Positions 1 to 7,023 of a DNA stretch of 7,035 nt are shown here, one piece after another. The notes below the pieces were generated by a model. It was not told the DNA's origin. It ran no database searches and saw only the letters and a list, made by a program, of their open reading frames with translations. A program made the position numbers and the translations under genes. The stretch comes from Flavobacterium sp. (GTDB taxonomy: Bacteria; Bacteroidota; Bacteroidia; Flavobacteriales; Flavobacteriaceae): the NCBI GenBank assembly GCA_017989775.1, contig JAGNPF010000077.1, forward strand, positions 1-7,035, given 5' to 3'. Numbering within the stretch: position 1 is the stretch's first letter; every line of letters starts with the position of its first letter.

Positions 1-3000
1 AAGGGCAATGTCGACAGTTTCACCTACAATAATTATCGCTATACCAATATGAATTTGGATGGAAAAATCAATCGTGGTGCTTATGTCGTAACCCTCAATT
101 CCAAAGATCCAAATGCGAACCTAAAACTCGCTGCTTCCGGCGTGATGAACGAAAATAATCCGTCTGTAAAAGTGAACGGAAGCATCATTAAACTCGATTT
201 GCAAAAACTTGGGTTTTATGCTAAACCGATGATTATTGCAGGAAATTTGGACGGTGATTTTTCCAACCTCAATCCCGATTTTTTGAACGGAACACTTTCA
301 TTAAATAATTTTGCAATTTCCGACACGAAAGAAGTTTTTCCGTTGCAGAATATTTTCGTGAAAGCTGTTTCCACCGACAGTTTGAACCAAATTATTTTGA
401 ATTCTCAAATTGCTGATTTGGATTTAAGCGGAAAATACAAACTCAGCCAGATTTTTGACGCGTTGCAACAAACGGTGAATCAATACTATCAGTTTCAGCC
501 GAAAAGCAAACAGAAGATTAATCCGCACCAATATTTTAGTTTTAATGCAACCGTAAAAGACGACGATCTCATCCGGAAATTTGTGCCGGAACTGAAAAGT
601 TTTGAAACCATTACGTTAAATGGAAACTACGATGCAGACACACAAAAATTGGAAGTGGACGGAAAAATGCCGCAAGTTTTATACGGCGAAAACGAGATTG
701 AAAATGGCGTTCTGAAAATCACCAACGAAAACAATGCGCTGCAATACAATTTGAATGTTGCTTCGCTGAAAAGTGCAAGTTTTGCATTGAATAAAGTTGA
801 TATTCACGGTGATGTTGCGAATAACACTATCAATTACGATGTTTCCACGAAAGACGAAAAAGACGTTACGCAATTTTTGATTGCCGGAAATGCTAAATCG
901 TTGAACGATATTACTGAAATATCCCTTAATCCAAACGGTTTAAAACTCAACTATTACGATTGGACAGTGGATCCAAACAACCAAATCCGAATTGGTAAAA
1001 ACGGAATTTTTGCGGATCAATTCCGATTAACCAATCAAGGCAGCGAAATTTTGTTGCAATCCGAAAGTACAGCTGCAAACAGTCCGTTGAATGTTTCGTT
1101 GAAAGATTTTAAAATTGAGAGTTTAACGGAAATGATCAAAAAAGACAGCTTACTTGCAAAAGGAACGATTAACGGAACAGCACAACTGAAAAATTTGACG
1201 AAGGAAATGACGTTTACTTCTGACCTCAACGTTTCGGATTTGTTTGTGTATGGAAGCCCGGTCGGAAATTTGGCGATAAAAGTGAACAACCAAACTTCAA
1301 AAATTCTGAATGCCAATATTGCACTTTCCGGAAACAACAACGATGTTAAAATTACCGGAACCTACAATACTTCAGCCAGTGCTTTCGATTTGGATTTGAA
1401 TATCAACCAGCTGCAAATGCAGACGTTGCAAGGTTTCACGATGAATGCGATTGAGGAAACCGAAGGTTACCTTTCCGGAAAACTCGACATTATGGGAACT
1501 ACTGAAAATCCGAATATTTTAGGAAATGTAAAATTCAATAATGTAGGAATGTTGATTGCCAAAACCGGAAGCGATTTCCGAAAAATGAACGACGAAATTG
1601 AATTTACCAGCCGAGGAATTGAGTTTGATGATTTTAAAATCAATGATAAAACAGGAAATTCCATGACTATTGATGGACAAGTGCTTACGCAAAATTATCA
1701 GGATTTTGCTTTTAATTTAGACGCGAAAGCACGAGATTTCAAAGTCGTAAATTCCGAAAAATCCAACGATGCCATGATGTACGGAATTTTGGCTATTGAT
1801 GCCGATTTGGATATTCGCGGTGATTTGGATTTGCCAAAAGTAGATGGAAGATTGGCGGTTACTGATGAAACTAATTTCACGTTTGTTTTACCACAAAGTT
1901 CGCCGACTTTACAGGAACGGGAAGGAATTGTGGAATTTATCGACCAAGATCAAGTTGCCATGAACAAAACCATTAAAACCGATAGTTTGGACGCACAATC
2001 CGATATCAAAGGAATGGATGTGAGCGTAAATATTGAGGTGAATAAAGAAGCCAAAATTTCTTTAATCATCGATAAAGCAAATGGCGATTTCGTGGAATTG
2101 CAAGGTGAAGCCGAATTAACCGGCGGAATTGATCCCTCCGGGAAAACTACTTTAGTCGGTGTTTATGAAGTGGAAAAAGGGGGTTATGAACTTTCGGTAA
2201 GCATGCTGAAACGCAGATTTGATATTGAAAAAGGAAGCACCATCACTTGGACCGGCGAACCAACGACTGCAAATTTGAATATTACCGCTGTTTACAAAAC
2301 CAAAGCAGCGCCGATTGATTTGGTAGAACAACAAATGGCCGGAACTTCCGCCGCCGAAATGAACCAATACAAACAACAAATTCCTTTCAACACGTTGCTA
2401 AAATTAAATGGCGAATTGTTGAAACCGGAAATCACGTTCGATATTACGATGGAAGATAGCAATCCGGGTGTTCCTACTGCGGTTTTGGACAATACCAAAG
2501 CCAAACTGAACCAAATTCGGCAAGACCAAAATGATATGAACAAGCAGGTTTTTGCGTTGTTGGTGTTAAATCGTTTCATTGGTGAAAATCCGTTCCAAAG
2601 CGAAGGCGGACTGTCTACCTCCACTTTGGTGATGCAAAGTGTGAGCAAAATTTTATCACAACAGCTGAATAATTTGGCTTCAGATCTTATACAAGGAGTG
2701 GATTTAAATTTCGATTTGCAATCTTCCGAAGATTATTCAAGTGGAGCTAGAAATGAACGCACCGATTTGAATGTCGGCATCAGCAAAAAATTATTGAATG
2801 ATCGATTAAAAGTTTCTGTTGGAAGCAATTTTGGAGTAATGGGCGATGCAAGACAAAATGAACAAATGACCAATATTGCCGGTGATGTAACGCTGGATTA
2901 CATGATTTCCCGTGATGGAAGATATATGTTGCGAGCTTACCGAAAAAATGAATATCAAATTGCTTTGCAAGGTCAGATTGTAGAAACTGGGCTTGGTTTT

Positions 3001-3105
3001 GTGATTACGTTGGACTACGATAAATTCAAGGAAATTTTTGAAAAATCAAAAAGAAACAGATCAATAAAAAAGAACAAAGAAAATCAAGTGGTAGAATTTA
3101 AATAA
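1..3105 (+). CDS. tamB: TamB-like translocation/assembly module protein, 5'-truncated by window edge
   Basis: The reading frame is open from base 1, so the first ATG at 49 is internal and the real start lies upstream; 1034 residues are visible, whereas Bacteroidota TamB proteins are usually about 1,450-1,700. TamB is a long, mostly beta-strand periplasmic protein, anchored in the inner membrane by its N-terminus (not visible here), that works with a TamA/TamL barrel in outer-membrane assembly and probably lipid transfer. Most of the visible part is repetitive beta structure with alternating hydrophobic residues and N/D/G turns, including the TamB-type segment around residues 489-515 (GYLSGKLDI, then an NPNILG turn). 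The C-terminal TamB domain (DUF490/PF04357 type) covers roughly residues 600-1015. It includes FVLPQ at 628, a conserved stretch around 720-770 (VYEVEKGGYELS, then GSTITWTGEP) and a final strand ending GLGFVITLDYDKF. A Lys/Arg-rich tail of about 19 residues follows. The stop directly abuts the tamL start, supporting co-translation. The assignment rests on domain pattern and gene context, not on a search. Confidence 0.9.
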   Translation, partial: KGNVDSFTYNNYRYTNMNLDGKINRGAYVVTLNSKDPNANLKLAASGVMNENNPSVKVNGSIIKLDLQKLGFYAKPMIIAGNLDGDFSNLNPDFLNGTLSLNNFAISDTKEVFPLQNIFVKAVSTDSLNQIILNSQIADLDLSGKYKLSQIFDALQQTVNQYYQFQPKSKQKINPHQYFSFNATVKDDDLIRKFVPELKSFETITLNGNYDADTQKLEVDGKMPQVLYGENEIENGVLKITNENNALQYNLNVASLKSASFALNKVDIHGDVANNTINYDVSTKDEKDVTQFLIAGNAKSLNDITEISLNPNGLKLNYYDWTVDPNNQIRIGKNGIFADQFRLTNQGSEILLQSESTAANSPLNVSLKDFKIESLTEMIKKDSLLAKGTINGTAQLKNLTKEMTFTSDLNVSDLFVYGSPVGNLAIKVNNQTSKILNANIALSGNNNDVKITGTYNTSASAFDLDLNINQLQMQTLQGFTMNAIEETEGYLSGKLDIMGTTENPNILGNVKFNNVGMLIAKTGSDFRKMNDEIEFTSRGIEFDDFKINDKTGNSMTIDGQVLTQNYQDFAFNLDAKARDFKVVNSEKSNDAMMYGILAIDADLDIRGDLDLPKVDGRLAVTDETNFTFVLPQSSPTLQEREGIVEFIDQDQVAMNKTIKTDSLDAQSDIKGMDVSVNIEVNKEAKISLIIDKANGDFVELQGEAELTGGIDPSGKTTLVGVYEVEKGGYELSVSMLKRRFDIEKGSTITWTGEPTTANLNITAVYKTKAAPIDLVEQQMAGTSAAEMNQYKQQIPFNTLLKLNGELLKPEITFDITMEDSNPGVPTAVLDNTKAKLNQIRQDQNDMNKQVFALLVLNRFIGENPFQSEGGLSTSTLVMQSVSKILSQQLNNLASDLIQGVDLNFDLQSSEDYSSGARNERTDLNVGISKKLLNDRLKVSVGSNFGVMGDARQNEQMTNIAGDVTLDYMISRDGRYMLRAYRKNEYQIALQGQIVETGLGFVITLDYDKFKEIFEKSKRNRSIKKNKENQVVEFK

Positions 3106-5442
3106 ATGAAAAATTCATTAAAAACATATTTGCAAATTGCCTTTTTTACCGGAATTTCGTCAGGAATTATTTCCTGCAGCAATACCAAATTTTTAAAAGA
3201 AGGGCAGTTTTTGTACACCGGTGCAAAAATTAAGATTGAAGACAGCACCATTCCCAAGAAAGACAAAAGAGAATTGAAAGACGGTTTGGAAGAAAACTTG
3301 ACCCCAAAACCAAACTCTTCCTTTTTGGGATTAAGACCGAAACTCTACATCTATAACATTACCAAAGAACCTAAAAAACAAAAAGGTTTTTTGTATTGGC
3401 TGAAATATAAAGTGGGCGAAAAACCAGTGCTGCTTTCTGATGTAGATCGGGAATTCAACAAAGAAATTATCGTAAATTATTCCGAAAACAAAGGCTATTT
3501 CAACGCCAAAGCCAAATACGACACGTTGACTAAAAATAAAAAAGCCGAAGTCATCTATATCGTAAAACCCAAAAATCGCTATTATTTCGGTGAAATTCAT
3601 TTTCCGAGCGATAGTTCTGTCCTCAGTTCCGAAATCCAGCAACTCAGCCACAAAACTTTTTTGAAAACTGGAGAACCTTTCGATTTGGACGTGATCAAAG
3701 CAGAACGCCAAAGAATTGATAACGCCTTGAAAGAGCGTGGTTTTTATTATTTTGATGACAATGATTTAGTATTACAAGTAGATAGTACCGTTTCTGAAAA
3801 TCAAAGAGTGGAAGCTTTTTTAAAGCTTAAAGACAACACACCACAACTTGCTAAAGAACAATTCACAATAGATAAAACCATTGTTTTTCCGGATTACAGT
3901 ATTCAAGGCGAAAAGGAAGGATTGTACCAGGTTCCGATGTCCGAAGACAGTTTGCAACCACACCATTATAAAGATATTTATGTGGTGGATCCGATGAAAA
4001 AATTCAAACCAAAAATTTTTGATCGCGCCATCTATTTTGAAAAAGGTGATTTGTACAATCGCTCCGATCATAATTTAACATTGAACCGGTTGATTAGTTT
4101 GGGCGTTTTCAAATTTGTAAAAAATGAATTTGTATTGGATACCATTAATAAAAAATTTGATGCGTATTATCTTCTCACCCCACAAAAACTACAATCTTTA
4201 CGTTTAGAATTATTAGGAAAAACCAATTCTGCGAATTACGCCGGAAGCGAGCTGAATTTGAACTGGACCCACCGCAATTTTTTCCGTGGAGCTGAACAAT
4301 TAAAACTCTCTGCTTTTGGCGGATTTGATGTGCAAGTTGGTGGTGCAAAACCGGAAACCAAAGGTTCTGGAAATATTTTCCGTTTCGGTGGAGATGCGCA
4401 ACTTTCTATTCCTAGAATTTTAGCGCCTTTTCGTTTTAAAACTTCCAGCGCGTATGTTCCCAGAACCAATATCAGTTTAGGATATGAATTTATGAGCCGT
4501 ATCAAATGGTACACGTTGAACACTTTTAACGCCAGTTTTGGCTATAATTGGAAGGAAAATGCACGGAAAGAACACGAACTAAAAGTTTTGGACGTTTCTT
4601 ACGTTCGACCTTCGAAAATTACGCCGGAGTATGACAGCATTCAAAATGCTTATCCCTATCTGAAACATGTTACGGAAGAACAGTTGATTTTTGGGCCAAC
4701 CTACACTTATACTTACACAACCACGATGTTGCCGAAAAAAAATACAGTCTATTACCGTGGATTATTGGATTTGGCGGGAAATCTTACCGGACTTATTTCC
4801 GGAGCCAATGCCAAAGAAGGCGAACAAAAAGAAATTTTTGGCGTTCCTTTCAGTCAATATGTAAAGATGGAAAACGATTTCCGTTTTTACCATAAAATTT
4901 CAGAAAAAACGCAATTTGCCTCACGATTAATTGCTGGTTTGGCTTATCCTTATGGAAATTCTTTAACCATTCCTTATTCCCGACAATTTTTTGCTGGTGG
5001 AAGCAATAGTATTCGTTCATTCAGAGCCCGAACTTTAGGCCCTGGAAGTTACGATCCCAGAACTGCAACCAATTCCTATGTTTTCGACCAAGCCGGTGAT
5101 ATAAAATTGGAATTAAATGCAGAATATCGCACCAATCTCTACAAGTTTTTGAACGCTGCCGTTTTTGTAGATGCCGGAAATATTTGGCTCGTGAATGAAG
5201 ATACTGATCGTCCCGGCGCAAAATTTTCTAAAGATTGGCTCAGCGAAGTAGCCATTGGTGGTGGAATTGGTTTGCGTATGGATTTTTCGATTCTAATTCT
5301 GCGTTTGGATTTGGCCATGCCTTTCCGAGTTCCATATTATGATAAAAACGACCGTTGGATGTTTGATAAAATAGATTTTGGAAACAAAGATTGGCGTAGA
5401 AATAACCTTGTCTTGAATATTGCTATTGGTTATCCATTTTAA
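3106..5442 (+). CDS. tamL: TamL-type BamA/TamA-family outer-membrane barrel lipoprotein
   Basis: This 778-residue protein belongs to the Omp85 (BamA/TamA) superfamily, outer-membrane barrels that insert other membrane proteins. The N-terminus is a lipoprotein signal: K2/K6, a hydrophobic stretch at about 9-22, and lipobox IISC with Cys24 as the lipidated residue. A lipid-anchored TamA relative is the known TamL form of Bacteroidota. POTRA-like repeats follow: about 25-150 (divergent), about 158-235 (RYYFGEIHF at 158, RGFYYF at 211) and about 306-375 (LGVFKFV at 332). The barrel runs from about 375 to 778, about 400 residues as expected for 16 strands, opening near NLNWTHRNFFRG. The loop-6 motif (V/I)RG(Y/F) appears as IRSF at 636-639, with R637 kept. 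The C-terminus ends in an aromatic strand (LNIAIGYPF) with a terminal Phe, an outer-membrane beta-signal. The start is set by the signal peptide and the TAA-ATG junction with tamB, its predicted partner. No Shine-Dalgarno is visible, as is usual in this phylum. Confidence 0.94.
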   Translation: MKNSLKTYLQIAFFTGISSGIISCSNTKFLKEGQFLYTGAKIKIEDSTIPKKDKRELKDGLEENLTPKPNSSFLGLRPKLYIYNITKEPKKQKGFLYWLKYKVGEKPVLLSDVDREFNKEIIVNYSENKGYFNAKAKYDTLTKNKKAEVIYIVKPKNRYYFGEIHFPSDSSVLSSEIQQLSHKTFLKTGEPFDLDVIKAERQRIDNALKERGFYYFDDNDLVLQVDSTVSENQRVEAFLKLKDNTPQLAKEQFTIDKTIVFPDYSIQGEKEGLYQVPMSEDSLQPHHYKDIYVVDPMKKFKPKIFDRAIYFEKGDLYNRSDHNLTLNRLISLGVFKFVKNEFVLDTINKKFDAYYLLTPQKLQSLRLELLGKTNSANYAGSELNLNWTHRNFFRGAEQLKLSAFGGFDVQVGGAKPETKGSGNIFRFGGDAQLSIPRILAPFRFKTSSAYVPRTNISLGYEFMSRIKWYTLNTFNASFGYNWKENARKEHELKVLDVSYVRPSKITPEYDSIQNAYPYLKHVTEEQLIFGPTYTYTYTTTMLPKKNTVYYRGLLDLAGNLTGLISGANAKEGEQKEIFGVPFSQYVKMENDFRFYHKISEKTQFASRLIAGLAYPYGNSLTIPYSRQFFAGGSNSIRSFRARTLGPGSYDPRTATNSYVFDQAGDIKLELNAEYRTNLYKFLNAAVFVDAGNIWLVNEDTDRPGAKFSKDWLSEVAIGGGIGLRMDFSILILRLDLAMPFRVPYYDKNDRWMFDKIDFGNKDWRRNNLVLNIAIGYPF

Positions 5443-5462
5443 TCAAATTTGAATTTTTTTAA

Positions 5463-6383
5463 ATGATGAAAAGAATTAAATTTTACTGGGAAGTATTGAA
5501 AGAAACCTTCACCGAATGGAACGATTCCGACGCTTCCAAAGACAGTGCAAGTTTGGCATATTACGCTATTTTTTCTATTCCCGGGTTATTGATTATTATT
5601 ATTTGGGGACTCAGTTTTTTCTTTGGGGAAGAAGCTATTCGTGGCGAAGTTAGCCGTCAAATCCAATCTTTTATGGGACACGACGCCGCAAAAAGCATCG
5701 AAGATATGATTGCAGGAGCACTTATCGATAAAGAAAATTTCTTTATGAAAACCATTGGTGTTCTTACCTTAATTTTTGGGGCAACTACGATATTTTTTCA
5801 ACTCCAAAAATCGCTGAATGAACTTTGGGATGTACAAGCTGCACCAAAACAAGCATTTGTGAAATTACTTCTCGATCGTGCCAATTCTTTGGGAATGATT
5901 TTGATTATTGCGTTTTTACTGCTGATTTCTATGGTTTTATCTTCCATTATTGGCTGGCTTAATGGCTACATTACCTACTATTTTGGTTTGGAAACTTTTG
6001 AACTGGTTAGAATTATCAATATGATTTTAAGTTTTTCAGTAATTGTTATTCTCTTTGCCTTAATGTTCAAGGTTTTGCCGGATGTAGAAATCTCCTGGAA
6101 ATCAGTTTGGGCAGGCGCTCTTTTAACCGCTTTACTGTTTACTTTAGGTAAATTCTTACTCAGTTTATATTTTGAAAATTTCAAACCTACTTCTGCTTTT
6201 GGAGCGGCCGGAACCATTATTCTCATTATGATGTGGGTGAATTACACCTGTATGTTGGTTTTTTTCGGTGCTGAATTCACCAAAGTTTACACCTACAAAA
6301 AAGGTTTTAAAATTGAACCTTCCAAACACGCAAAATGGAGCAATTCAAAATTGTATAAAGAAATTCAAAAAGAACAAATTTAA
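5463..6383 (+). CDS. YihY/BrkB-family inner-membrane protein
   Basis: This 306-residue polytopic membrane protein matches the YihY/virulence factor BrkB family (formerly wrongly called RNase BN). Conserved blocks are visible in order: ASLAYYAIFSIPGLL at 29-43, FGATTIFFQLQKSLNELWDV at 105-124, LPDVEISWKSVWAGAL at 204-219 and FGAAGTIILIMMWVNY at 245-260, followed by FFGAEFTKVY at 266-275. About six membrane helices can be placed, at roughly 35-54, 95-113, 142-165, 182-201, 213-235 and 247-268. A charged segment of about 30 residues ends the protein. Length is normal for the family. The molecular function is not settled; transport and envelope roles have been proposed, and no catalytic residues can be named. 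It starts 20 bases after tamL with no terminator or convincing promoter between them, so it is probably co-transcribed. Two ATG codons stand in tandem at 5463 and 5466; either could be the start, with a one-residue difference. Confidence 0.93.
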   Translation: MMKRIKFYWEVLKETFTEWNDSDASKDSASLAYYAIFSIPGLLIIIIWGLSFFFGEEAIRGEVSRQIQSFMGHDAAKSIEDMIAGALIDKENFFMKTIGVLTLIFGATTIFFQLQKSLNELWDVQAAPKQAFVKLLLDRANSLGMILIIAFLLLISMVLSSIIGWLNGYITYYFGLETFELVRIINMILSFSVIVILFALMFKVLPDVEISWKSVWAGALLTALLFTLGKFLLSLYFENFKPTSAFGAAGTIILIMMWVNYTCMLVFFGAEFTKVYTYKKGFKIEPSKHAKWSNSKLYKEIQKEQI

Positions 6384-6410
6384 AAAGATTTTTTTCGAAA
6401 CAATTCAATT

Positions 6411-6462
6411 GAGTCGGGACTTTAGCCCGCCTTCCAAATTTCATAATCTCCAGGCTTTAGCC
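6411..6462. repeat. Pair of small palindromes with shared CTTTAGCC core, possible REP-like element
   Basis: The intergenic stretch carries two imperfect hairpins. The first, CGGGACTTTAGCCCG at 6415-6429, pairs CGGG with CCCG. The second, GGCTTTAGCC at 6453-6462, pairs GGC with GCC around a TTTA loop. Both contain the identical octamer CTTTAGCC, at 6420-6427 and 6455-6462, spaced 35 bases apart. The local GC-rich patches stand out from the AT-rich surroundings. Hairpins of the type GGGACTTTAGTCCC and GGCTTTAGCC are, as I recall, common in intergenic regions of Chryseobacterium-like genomes, which suggests a REP-type or other dispersed non-autonomous repeat. No long T-run follows either hairpin, so an intrinsic terminator for the upstream gene is unlikely, though some transcription attenuation is possible. 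Only this single copy is visible in the window. Confidence 0.45.
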
Positions 6463-6478
6463 AAAATTTAGAGAAAAA

Positions 6479-6506
6479 TTTATTACTCTTAAAATCTCTA
6501 TTTTTG
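6479..6506 (+). promoter_or_regulatory. Bacteroidota-type promoter for the HI0933-family gene
   Basis: TATTTTTG at 6499-6506 matches the Bacteroidota -7 consensus TAnnTTTG at every fixed position. The upstream -33 element (consensus TTTG or TTG) is weak: TTTA at 6479-6482 with a 16-base spacer is the best match. The ATG follows the -7 box by only four bases, so transcription should begin at or within a few bases of the start codon, giving a leaderless or nearly leaderless message. The position after a 100-base gap and the repeat pair supports a separate transcription unit from yihY. Confidence 0.5.
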
Positions 6507-6510
6507 TAAA

Positions 6511-6957
6511 ATGTTGAAAAAAGTAGTCCTCATCGGAGGTGGTGCAGCCGGATTTTTTTTCGCTGCAAATTTGGACGAGAATAAATTTTCGGTAAAAATT
6601 TTGGAGCAGAATAAAGACGTTTTGCAAAAAGTGAAAATTTCCGGCGGTGGAAGATGCAATGTTTCCCACGCTTGCTTCGATCCTAAAGAATTGGTGCAGT
6701 TTTATCCAAGAGGAAAAAAGGAATTGTTGAGCGTTTTCACCAAATTTCAACCGGGTGATACGATGGAATGGTTTCTTAACCGAAACATTGCTCTGAAAAT
6801 TGAAAACGACGGAAGAATTTTCCCTGAGAGCAATTCTTCCCAAACCATTATCGATTGCTTTCTGAAGGAAATTCAACAGAAAAATTTTGAAATCCATACC
6901 CAAACTTCGGTTAAAGAAATTCAGCAAATTGATGATCAATATGTAGTCGTTCCTTGA
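6511..6957 (+). pseudogene. HI0933/YhiN-family FAD-dependent protein, truncated after the N-terminal third
   Basis: The 148-residue frame is clearly the start of an HI0933-like flavoprotein (E. coli YhiN family). It shows the FAD Rossmann motif G9-G-G-A-A-G14 after a short beta strand, the ribose-binding acidic residue E32 at the end of the second strand, the family signature SGGGRCN at 44-50, and GRIFP at 101-105. Full proteins are about 400 residues; here the frame ends with YVVVP and TGA, just before the segment that normally leads to the second FAD contact (ATGG/TTGS type). No other frame continues the homology after about 6945, so this is not a simple frameshift; the following DNA is AT-rich and non-coding. 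The fragment lacks the rest of the FAD domain and the substrate domain and is unlikely to be active. As I recall, E. coli YhiN has been reported as a 23S rRNA dihydrouridine synthase; family members are also annotated as NAD(P)/FAD oxidoreductases. The start is supported by the Rossmann motif at the usual distance and the promoter box just upstream. Confidence 0.85.
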
Positions 6958-6981
6958 CAAAACCCACTATTTAATTTATTT

Positions 6982-7012
6982 TTTGAGGTGTAAAGATAAT
7001 TACGTATCTTTA
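6982..7012 (+). promoter_or_regulatory. Bacteroidota-type promoter driving the partial gene at 7024
   Basis: TTTG at 6982-6985 fits the -33 element and TATCTTTA at 7005-7012 fits the -7 consensus TAnnTTTG except for the last base. The 19-base spacer is the preferred length in this phylum. The -7 box ends 11 bases before the ATG at 7024, leaving a leader of only a few bases. Confidence 0.5.
6991..7012. repeat. Perfect 8-bp inverted repeat overlapping the -7 box
   Basis: TAAAGATA at 6991-6998 and TATCTTTA at 7005-7012 are exact reverse complements separated by six bases (ATTACG). The right arm is the -7 promoter element itself. It could be an operator for a dimeric repressor, for example transposase autoregulation, or just AT-rich coincidence reinforced by the promoter consensus. 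No T-run follows, so it is not a terminator. Confidence 0.5.
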
Positions 7013-7023
7013 AATAAAAAAAG

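Noticed and set aside
49..51. ATG at 49 as the start of tamB
   Set aside because: The frame is open to base 1 with TamB-like composition upstream, and the protein would lack the N-terminal membrane anchor; it is an internal Met.
2292..2648. 118-residue minus-strand frame inside tamB
   Set aside because: It lies wholly inside a conserved TamB domain with normal coding character on the + strand, and no motif or promoter supports it.
3331..3711. 126-residue Phe-rich minus-strand frame inside tamL
   Set aside because: Its Phe-rich composition is the reverse complement of Lys/Glu-rich POTRA codons; it is a shadow frame.
5443..5460. Palindrome TCAAATTTGA followed by seven T bases between tamL and yihY, resembling a terminator
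   Set aside because: The palindrome has no room for a loop and is almost all A/T, so it would not form a stable hairpin; the 20-base gap fits a co-transcribed pair better.
6384..6400. AAAAAGATTTTTTT just after the yihY stop as a possible terminator
   Set aside because: An A-run facing a T-run with a two-base loop and no G/C pairs is too weak to call; no better intrinsic terminator is visible in the gap.
6268..6471. 67-residue + frame overlapping the end of yihY and the intergenic repeat
   Set aside because: It is out of frame with yihY, mostly Lys/Asn from AT-rich DNA, has no promoter of its own, and the conserved YihY C-terminal motif occupies the other frame.
6954..6959. TTGACA as a sigma70-type -35 box
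   Set aside because: Bacteroidota housekeeping promoters use TTTG / TAnnTTTG, no matching -10 (TATAAT) lies 16-18 bases downstream, and a better native-type promoter is present at 6982-7012.
6457..6960. 167-residue open frame on the minus strand across the flavoprotein fragment
   Set aside because: The + strand encodes a recognisable FAD-binding motif and family signatures over the same bases; the minus frame has no recognisable domain and is a shadow of AT-rich coding sequence.
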